Part shown: piece after piece, positions 11,582-16,679 of the stretch | How the letters are laid out: every line of letters begins with the position of its first letter | How positions within the stretch are numbered: position 1 is the first letter of the stretch | NCBI GenBank assembly: GCA_013003415.1 | Contig: JABDJR010000218.1 | Coordinates: 1 to 16,679, forward strand | Source of the DNA: Candidatus Eiseniibacteriota bacterium | Lineage (GTDB): Bacteria; Eisenbacteria; RBG-16-71-46; JABDJR01 | Length of the DNA stretch: 16,679 nucleotides | Direction: 5' to 3' | Program-made: the position numbers and the translations under genes | The notes under the pieces: generated by a model | Told to the model about the DNA's origin: nothing | Database searches by the model: none | What the model saw: the letters and a program-made list of their open reading frames with translations, nothing else

Positions 11582-14051
11582 TATCTTCCTCGTCTTCTTC
11601 CCCATCGGGAATGTCATTCAAAATGGCTTCGATGGTGTCACGAAGCTCAAGAACATTTTGGAAACGATCGTCCGGATCTTTCTCCATCGCCTTCTTGACC
11701 AGGGCATCAATCCGCGGGTCGAGACCAGGCACCAAGTCTGTCAGCGAGGTCGCCTCACCTTCTAGATGCTGGAAAAGAACTTTCACCGGAGTCTCAGCCG
11801 AGAAGGGCTGGCGTCCGGAAATGAGCTCATAGAGGATGATACCTACGGAGTAAATGTCAGCCCGACCATCACTCGTGTCGCCACTGATTTGCTCGGGAGC
11901 CATGTATTCAGGAGTACCGATAAGTAAGCCACTGGCCGTCAAACGCGAACCCGTGGTTTGTGTGGCTGAAGCTAACCCGAAGTCGACGATCTTGACCTCA
12001 TCGTCTTTTCCGACCAGAACGTTGGCGGGCTTGATGTCCCGATGGATCACCTGTTCCTCGTGCGCTGCGCCGAGACCGTCGCAAATCTGAGACACAATCG
12101 TTAGAGCCCGTCCAATACTCAATCGAATTCCGGTTTTTATGACTTTAGCCAAGTCCATGCCCGCGAAATACTCCATGGAAACGGCATGCACGCCCCCCAA
12201 ATCCATGAAGTCGTGAATTCGAATCACATTGCGGTGAGTGATTCTCCGGGTGAGCTTGAGTTCTTGCACAAATCTCTTTACCGCAGTCTCGTCTTCGGAC
12301 ATTTGCGGGTTCAAAACTTTCAGAATGAGTTCGTCCTGAATTGCGGCATCTTCGACCAGGTAGACAGAGCCAAAGCCACCACGACCGACTTTGCGGAGGA
12401 TCTGGTAGCGATCAAGCAAGATTTCACCAGCCTCAAGCTTGTGGAAGTTGACCGCAGCCCGACCGGAACCGCCGGAGCCACCGGTTGAATCTCCGCTCTG
12501 AACCACGGTTTCGGGAGAGGACTGCACGCTGTCTGAGGAACCGCCATCAGATGGTGGGCCAACCTGAGAGTCCGAGCTAAGCCCTTTGGTCTTGGCCCGC
12601 TTTGCCGCAAACTTCTGTGCTTCCAGACCTAGACGCTGGTTCTTAGGATCAACCCGGAACGGCCTGGTGATTTGATCCATGGACATCCGGTCTGGTCGAG
12701 CCAGAATAGCTTCGAGGCGAGATTTGTCTTCTTCGGGAAGGTCGAGCTTGGATAAGACGCGCAAGGCTGCTTCTGCCTCGCGACGAACCTCATCTTCCGA
12801 GGCTATCAACAAACCGCAAAGCGGATGAATCGCTAAAGGATCGTTTAGGGTTGCCAAGGCCCGAGCACAGATCGCAGCGACGGACTCGTCTTCCTGCATC
12901 ACGTCAATAATCGGTTCCACCGCACGCGGATCTTTCGTCGCAGCCAGGGCGTCGATGGCGCGCTCCCGAACCCACCAGTCCCCATCGCGTAGGGCTGCAA
13001 TGAGGGGCTCCACGGCGTGCTCGTCGGGGATCGTATTTAAAATTTCTACCGCATAGCGGCGAATAAAATCATCACTGTCATTGAGGAGCCCAACCACGGC
13101 TTCTACTACTTTCTTACCACCCAGAGTTCCCAGGGCATCGGCGGCCCGAACCCGAACCCACCAATCTTCGTCGCGGAGAGCGCGTACCAGATCCTGGATC
13201 GCATCGGTGGTAGCAATGGCGTTCAGAACTTCAACCGCGGCCCGGCGCGAGTACTCTGATTCATCTTTGAGAACTTCAAGCAACAAGCCTACCGTGGAAG
13301 CGTCACCCAGCTTACACACCGCATCGATGACGGCGGTTTGGACTTTCAAATCGGGGTCTCGCAAAGCGGGAACCAGTTCCGGGAGCTCTTCCTTAGCCTC
13401 CACCTGCATAAGGCTCCGAACCGCTTCGAGGCGCACTTCTCTAGATTTGTCTCGAAGAAGTACGGCCATTTCGTGATGGCCTTTTTCGCTCTTCATGTCA
13501 CCGAGCATGCGGCACATGTAGAGACGGACCCACCAATCCTCGTGATCAATGAGGTCCACAATCTCGTTTTCAATGACTTTCTTATCGGTCCGCTCCAGAA
13601 GCCGCAAGATAACAGGTCGCTCAGTTTCTTTGGCCACCCGAACGCGTTCAATAAGCGTTCTCGCGTGCAATCTCTTGCCCTGACTCAACAAAACCTTCTC
13701 AAGGGTTTGGGTCGGAAACTCCGAGTCTTCCAATAGCTCAAGGAGCCCGTGCGGGTCGATCCGCTTCGATTCTCCAAGAACAGTGGTTACACCTGACACG
13801 ACGGCAGGGTTGGAAGACCGAAGCGCTTCTGTGAAGATTGGAAGCGAATCGTCATCGAGGAGTTTATCAAGCAACCCTAGCGAGCGTTTTCGGGCAACGC
13901 CATGACTCAGGCTCTCTAATAGAGGCTTGATGGCATCGGACCCGTACCCCAGGATTTGCTCCTGAAGCGAAGTCATCTCTTCCTCCGGGATGGTATCAGC
14001 CCGAAGTTTCTGCATGGCCCGAGAGGCCTGGAGACGCTTGAAAATACTCAA
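11556..14051 (-). CDS. HEAT-repeat protein fused to a C-terminal Ser/Thr protein kinase
   Basis: This is an 831-aa fusion. Residues about 165-430 are PBS-lyase-type HEAT repeats in strict 31-residue register: the turn position falls at 173, 204, 235, 266, 297, 328, 359 and 390. It reads WWVR at 173, 297 and 359, with REVR, LKVQ, EYSR and DFIR between. Residues about 485-535 are a Ser/Gly-rich linker. Residues about 548-812 are a Hanks-type kinase: Gly loop GRGGFGSV (556-563), catalytic Lys578, Glu597, HRDIKPAN (670-677), DFG (690-692), and GTPEYMAPEQ (712-721), so it should be active. It ends in an acidic tail (DGEEDEEDSAENRRVS). No membrane segment, so it is cytoplasmic. HEAT repeats usually bind partner proteins and may select the substrate. 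The start is TTG at 14051 (MSIFKRLQASR), 18 nt after the FHA gene's stop, without a clear ribosome site; ATG at 13976 with GGAGG just upstream is an alternative. It overlaps the first pilT start by 26 bp. Confidence 0.92.
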   Translation of the reverse strand: MSIFKRLQASRAMQKLRADTIPEEEMTSLQEQILGYGSDAIKPLLESLSHGVARKRSLGLLDKLLDDDSLPIFTEALRSSNPAVVSGVTTVLGESKRIDPHGLLELLEDSEFPTQTLEKVLLSQGKRLHARTLIERVRVAKETERPVILRLLERTDKKVIENEIVDLIDHEDWWVRLYMCRMLGDMKSEKGHHEMAVLLRDKSREVRLEAVRSLMQVEAKEELPELVPALRDPDLKVQTAVIDAVCKLGDASTVGLLLEVLKDESEYSRRAAVEVLNAIATTDAIQDLVRALRDEDWWVRVRAADALGTLGGKKVVEAVVGLLNDSDDFIRRYAVEILNTIPDEHAVEPLIAALRDGDWWVRERAIDALAATKDPRAVEPIIDVMQEDESVAAICARALATLNDPLAIHPLCGLLIASEDEVRREAEAALRVLSKLDLPEEDKSRLEAILARPDRMSMDQITRPFRVDPKNQRLGLEAQKFAAKRAKTKGLSSDSQVGPPSDGGSSDSVQSSPETVVQSGDSTGGSGGSGRAAVNFHKLEAGEILLDRYQILRKVGRGGFGSVYLVEDAAIQDELILKVLNPQMSEDETAVKRFVQELKLTRRITHRNVIRIHDFMDLGGVHAVSMEYFAGMDLAKVIKTGIRLSIGRALTIVSQICDGLGAAHEEQVIHRDIKPANVLVGKDDEVKIVDFGLASATQTTGSRLTASGLLIGTPEYMAPEQISGDTSDGRADIYSVGIILYELISGRQPFSAETPVKVLFQHLEGEATSLTDLVPGLDPRIDALVKKAMEKDPDDRFQNVLELRDTIEAILNDIPDGEEDEEDSAENRRVS

Positions 14052-14069
14052 GTTAGGATGTCGATTCGG

Positions 14070-14648
14070 TTAGCTTACGACAAACCACATGACAGCAGCA
14101 CCTACGATGGCACCCGCTGCAAAAGCCATCAGCGTCGTGGGTAGCATGAGCTCGCTACGAACGGCAGCGCTTGGCTTTTCTTCTTGATTGCTCCCTTGGA
14201 TAACTTGAAGCTGAGGGGGTTCCGCATCGGTCTCCGCAACTTTGGTCATCATTTCGTCAAGTTCAGACACGGAAAGAACGGTTGTTCCTTCGTAGGTGTT
14301 TGCACTCACCGGAGTCCCAGAGGCGGCATCGCCCCGCTTGTCCTCTTGGTAAGAAATCCAAAGTGAAAACTTGCCTACCCGAACAACATCGTTGTTCATG
14401 AGGTACTCGCGTTGCACTTGGTTGTCATTCACAAAGGTACCGTTAGCGCTACCTAAGTCTTCAACCGCATAGTACCCACCCGGAGTTTGTTCAATCTTCA
14501 GGTGATCGCGAGAGACACCCGGATTGTCTAGGAAAATGTCCGAGTTAGGATCTCGCCCAACGGAGATGCTGGTTTTGTTAAAAGTGAAGGTGCGCATGGG
14601 GCGCCCTTTTAGAGACAGACGAATCTTGATGACTTTTGAGTCAGACAT
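14070..14648 (-). CDS. FHA-domain protein with C-terminal membrane anchor
   Basis: This is a 192-aa protein. Residues about 28-97 form a canonical forkhead-associated domain that binds phosphothreonine peptides: Gly31-Arg32 (SVGRDPNSDI), Ser46-Arg47-x-His49 (VSRDHL), and Asn69-Gly70 (LGSANGTF). A linker contains EGTTVLSV (Thr122, Thr123), a pThr-type motif like those found in short tails of other FHA regulators. Residues 169-191 (LPTTLMAFAAGAIVGAAVMWFV) form a single C-terminal membrane helix, so the FHA part faces the cytoplasm from the inner membrane. ATG at 14648 is chosen because the FHA fold starts soon after it; the frame stays open up to 14819, but those 57 extra residues show no domain. 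The ribosome site is weak (GGGG, 7 nt upstream). It is first of the four minus-strand genes, directly before the kinase, and is a good candidate substrate or adaptor of that kinase. Confidence 0.9.
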   Translation of the reverse strand: MSDSKVIKIRLSLKGRPMRTFTFNKTSISVGRDPNSDIFLDNPGVSRDHLKIEQTPGGYYAVEDLGSANGTFVNDNQVQREYLMNNDVVRVGKFSLWISYQEDKRGDAASGTPVSANTYEGTTVLSVSELDEMMTKVAETDAEPPQLQVIQGSNQEEKPSAAVRSELMLPTTLMAFAAGAIVGAAVMWFVVS

Positions 14649-14675
14649 ATTGAACCCCGAGATCTGAGGTGAATC

Positions 14676-14752
14676 GTGTTTACACCCAAGATCAAAGAGA
14701 CCTCGGGTAAAGATGTAACCTGAGTTTTTATCGGCAGATCGTAGGTAAACAC
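14676..14752. promoter_or_regulatory. Widely spaced 8-bp inverted repeat in the leader of the FHA gene (weak)
   Basis: GTGTTTAC at 14676-14683 and GTAAACAC at 14745-14752 are exact reverse complements 61 nt apart. The first is also part of a near-palindrome (GTGTTTACAC). They lie upstream of the FHA start in the 271-bp divergent gap. They could be a pair of regulator sites, or chance. I see no clear -10/-35 pair for the FHA operon in 14649-14919; the rest of the gap holds a G/C-rich stretch near 14848-14867 and the helicase promoter. Confidence 0.25.
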
Positions 14753-14875
14753 TTAAGAAGAACCCCTGGGAATTGAGCGAAAATACCCAAGCACCCTCTA
14801 AGTCATTGATGCGAAGCACTTTAGAGCGGAGATTTTGCCCTTAAGCCGGGGGCTGGGGTGGACCCCCCTCAGGAG

Positions 14876-14884
14876 TGCTATGCT
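14876..14884 (+). promoter_or_regulatory. Predicted extended -10 promoter of the DEAD-box helicase gene
   Basis: TGCTATGCT is an extended -10 (TG, C, TATGCT), very similar to TGCTAGAAT before the Hsp33-like gene. Transcription near 14891 would give a leader of about 30 nt with the ribosome site GAAGGAA (14908-14914). No -35 is evident at 17 nt. Confidence 0.4.
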
Positions 14885-14919
14885 CTTTTGCTCAATACTC
14901 TTATGTCGAAGGAAATTAA

Positions 14920-16371
14920 GTGACTGAATCGAACCCAACCGCAGAATCCGCACCTGAAGCCTTGCCTCAAATTTCGCTCGATGACTTGTCTGAGCGCATG
15001 AAACGAGGCGTTGAAAATCTTGGATGGGACAAGCTGATGCCCGTCCAGGCCCAATCCATTCCCTACCTCGTGCAGGGGCGTGACATCATGATCCAGTCCC
15101 AAACGGGGAGCGGCAAAACGGGGGCGTTCTTATTGCCTCTCCTAGACCGGCTCGATCTGAAAAAGGCGCGAACCCAATGCCTCGTGCTGGTGCCCACGCG
15201 AGAGCTTGCTCGGCAAGTGCACCAGGAAGCCGTCGTCATGGCTCATGAAACCGGCCTCCGCTCGGTGGCGGTCTACGGTGGTGTTGGCTACGGCGCGCAG
15301 CTAGAAGCCCTGGAACAAGGGGCCCATCTCGTGGTGGGAACGCCCGGTCGCGTCCTCGATCACCTTCTTCGGCGCTCCCTCAAACTCGATTCCCTAAACA
15401 CACTCATCTTCGACGAAGCCGATCGTATGCTCTCGGTTGGTTTCTACCCGGACATTAAAGCCATCGAGCCCTACCTGCCCGAAGAGCGCTCCGGCTTTAT
15501 GTTCTCGGCGACCTACCCGCCCGGAGTTCAGTCCCTGGCGCATCAGTTTCTAAACAACCCCAGTATTTTGAGTCTCAGTCATGAGATGAAACATGCACCG
15601 GACACGGTTCACCTCGCCTACGAGGTTCCTCGAATGGAGAAGGACCGCTGTCTCGTCCGCTTGATTGAGGTGAAGAACCCCGACTCCGCCATTATCTTTT
15701 GCAACACCAAGGCACAGGTCAAGTTCGTGACCGTCGTCTTGCAACGCTTTGGGTACGACGCCGATCAGCTGAGTGCAGACTTGGCACAACGCGCCCGCGA
15801 AAAGGTTCTGGAGCGTGTTTACGAAAAGAACTTGCGGTTTCTAGTTGCCACCGACGTGGCCGCGCGCGGGATCGATGTGAACGACCTGTCCCACGTCATT
15901 CTCTACGATTTTCCCGAGGACCCCGAGTCCTACATTCACCGCACAGGCCGAACGGGCAGGGCCGGAGCAAGCGGCGTAGCCATTTCGCTAGTGGATAACC
16001 TGGAGCGCTTGCAGGTCACAGCGCTCGCCAAACGTTACGATGTGCCCATGCAGTTCGAAACCATTCCGGATGATGAGGAAGTTCAGGCGGTGGTGTCGGA
16101 ACGGGTCACGGCCCTTCTAGAAGCCAAGCTTCGAAAACTTGACCGGTTGGTTCGGGAACGCATGGAGCGCATGATTCCCTTGGCCAAGCGTCTTGGAGAG
16201 AACGAAGGGGAAATCGACGTGGTGGCGATGCTCATTGATGAGTACTACCAGAAGAGTTTGCATAACCCCCCGGAAATGCCCGAGGCACCGCCACCATCGA
16301 CGGCAAGTCCCTCCCAAAAAGGGCGGAACTTCAACCGGCGACGGTCATCGAAGAGGCGTCCGAGAAACTAA
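14920..16371 (+). CDS. DEAD-box ATP-dependent RNA helicase
   Basis: This 483-aa protein has every core motif: Gln43 of the Q motif (MPVQAQSIP), motif I SQTGSGKT (60-67), Ia PTRELA (92-97), GG (120-121), TPGR (141-144), II DEAD (165-168), III SAT (196-198), IV IIFCNT (258-263), V TDVAARGID (311-319) and VI HRTGRTGRAG (340-349). It should unwind short RNA duplexes with ATP, in ribosome assembly or mRNA decay as for RhlE/CsdA relatives. After the core comes a mostly helical region (about 385-440) and a Pro/Ser-rich linker ending in a basic tail (NFNRRRSSKRRPRN) that probably binds RNA. There is no DbpA-type RNA-recognition domain, so I give no gene symbol. GTG at 14920 is the start, with AAGGA 7 nt upstream. 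Its TAA overlaps the TAG of the convergent small gene by 3 bp, in a 4-bp CTAA. Confidence 0.95.
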   Translation: MTESNPTAESAPEALPQISLDDLSERMKRGVENLGWDKLMPVQAQSIPYLVQGRDIMIQSQTGSGKTGAFLLPLLDRLDLKKARTQCLVLVPTRELARQVHQEAVVMAHETGLRSVAVYGGVGYGAQLEALEQGAHLVVGTPGRVLDHLLRRSLKLDSLNTLIFDEADRMLSVGFYPDIKAIEPYLPEERSGFMFSATYPPGVQSLAHQFLNNPSILSLSHEMKHAPDTVHLAYEVPRMEKDRCLVRLIEVKNPDSAIIFCNTKAQVKFVTVVLQRFGYDADQLSADLAQRAREKVLERVYEKNLRFLVATDVAARGIDVNDLSHVILYDFPEDPESYIHRTGRTGRAGASGVAISLVDNLERLQVTALAKRYDVPMQFETIPDDEEVQAVVSERVTALLEAKLRKLDRLVRERMERMIPLAKRLGENEGEIDVVAMLIDEYYQKSLHNPPEMPEAPPPSTASPSQKGRNFNRRRSSKRRPRN

Positions 16372-16652
16372 GGCATCTCGATCTTGCCCGGGTTTTGACC
16401 CGGAACAACAATGCGCGAAGCTTCCTGTCGACGCATTTCCTGAAGCTCTGTCATCATCTTCTCAACCGCTTTTTGAATGGCTTCGGGGAAGGCGGCCAAG
16501 GCTTCTTCCAGGTTGTTGGCTTCGATCTCAGTATGGACCGGCAGAGGACCTGCCTGCGTCATGAGCTGCGTTTCACCCATAAACGATTGGGTGCGTGTAT
16601 CGTCAACCGACCCGTCAACTTTGACCGGAGTAAGAATGCGGATCAGTCCCAT
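16368..16652 (-). CDS. Small protein of unknown function, start uncertain at the right edge
   Basis: I do not recognise the family. From the ATG at 16652 it is 94 aa, with a beta-like N-terminal half (MGLIRILTPVKVDGSVD, a GPLPV turn) and a long helix (about 47-78: NLEEALAAFPEAIQKAVEKM onward) ending SRIVVPGQNPGKIEMP. It is rich in Met and Glu, with no signal peptide or membrane segment, so it is cytoplasmic. The frame remains open to the window edge (upstream residues KEEIITDRR), and GAGG about 20 nt before the ATG is too far to serve it, so the true start may lie further right. It is convergent with the helicase gene and their stop codons overlap, leaving no room for a terminator between them. 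Confidence 0.65.
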   Translation of the reverse strand: MGLIRILTPVKVDGSVDDTRTQSFMGETQLMTQAGPLPVHTEIEANNLEEALAAFPEAIQKAVEKMMTELQEMRRQEASRIVVPGQNPGKIEMP

Positions 16653-16679
16653 TCTGCGGTCGGTGATAATTTCCTCTTT

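Noticed and set aside
11582..11617. ATG start at 11617 for the first pilT gene
   Set aside because: It adds a 12-residue basic extension absent from the paralogue. GTG 11581 has a clear ribosome site and aligns the two proteins exactly at Walker A.
14649..14819. N-terminal extension of the FHA gene up to 14819
   Set aside because: The 57 residues have no recognisable fold and include intergenic-type sequence. ATG 14648 starts just before the FHA strands.
14848..14867. G-rich/C-rich stretch upstream of the helicase as an intrinsic terminator
   Set aside because: GGGGG and CCCCCC can pair, but no gene needs to end here (the flanking genes diverge) and no T-run follows.
1..16679. CRISPR arrays, tRNA or rRNA genes, insertion sequences, prophage genes
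   Set aside because: None seen: no regularly spaced repeats, no tRNA-like cloverleaf, no transposase or integrase coding sequence.

Overview
The window looks like chromosomal DNA, roughly 55% GC by eye, from a Gram-negative bacterium. The signs are PilT-type pilus retraction ATPases, a secreted M14 peptidase and a small protein with a signal peptide. The phylum cannot be fixed from sequence alone. The mix of Ser/Thr kinase, FHA protein and PP2C with type IV pilus motors and S9/M14 peptidases recalls Acidobacteriota, Planctomycetota or myxobacteria-like lineages, but this is a weak inference. No phage, insertion sequence, CRISPR, rRNA or tRNA was seen. Genes are densely packed and several convergent pairs overlap at their stop codons.

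Layout. (1) 2-1753 is the C-terminal part of an M14 zinc carboxypeptidase, cut by the window edge. (2) 1780-2694 is a small secreted 155-aa protein of unknown function, bracketed by two inverted copies of an intergenic palindromic element. The downstream copy carries an extra 70-bp hairpin. (3) 2710-5634 holds a cytoplasmic S9 prolyl-oligopeptidase-like enzyme and a divergent Hsp33-like redox chaperone. They are transcribed back to back from promoters that appear to overlap, and the chaperone mRNA may be leaderless. (4) 5631-9287 holds two divergent HD-GYP-type genes. One is a membrane protein in which an HD-GYP domain is fused to a PP2C phosphatase. The other is a soluble GAF-HD protein. Each HD domain lacks a different hallmark. 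A perfect 17-bp palindrome lies between the genes. (5) 14648-9392, minus strand, is a compact four-gene run: tail-anchored FHA protein, HEAT-repeat/Ser-Thr-kinase fusion, and two PilT-like ATPases. (6) 14920-16652 holds a DEAD-box RNA helicase convergent with a small protein of unknown function at the right edge.

How the genes may work together. The kinase and both retraction ATPases sit in one apparent operon. The start of the first PilT gene lies inside the kinase gene. An FHA (phosphothreonine-binding) protein precedes them, and a PP2C phosphatase fused to a cyclic-dinucleotide-type HD domain is about 1.5 kb away. I infer a phosphorylation circuit controlling type IV pilus retraction: kinase writes, FHA reads, PP2C erases, possibly tied to c-di-GMP through the HD-GYP part. 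The individual domains are well supported. The circuit is an inference from gene order. It is the best candidate here for something not previously described.
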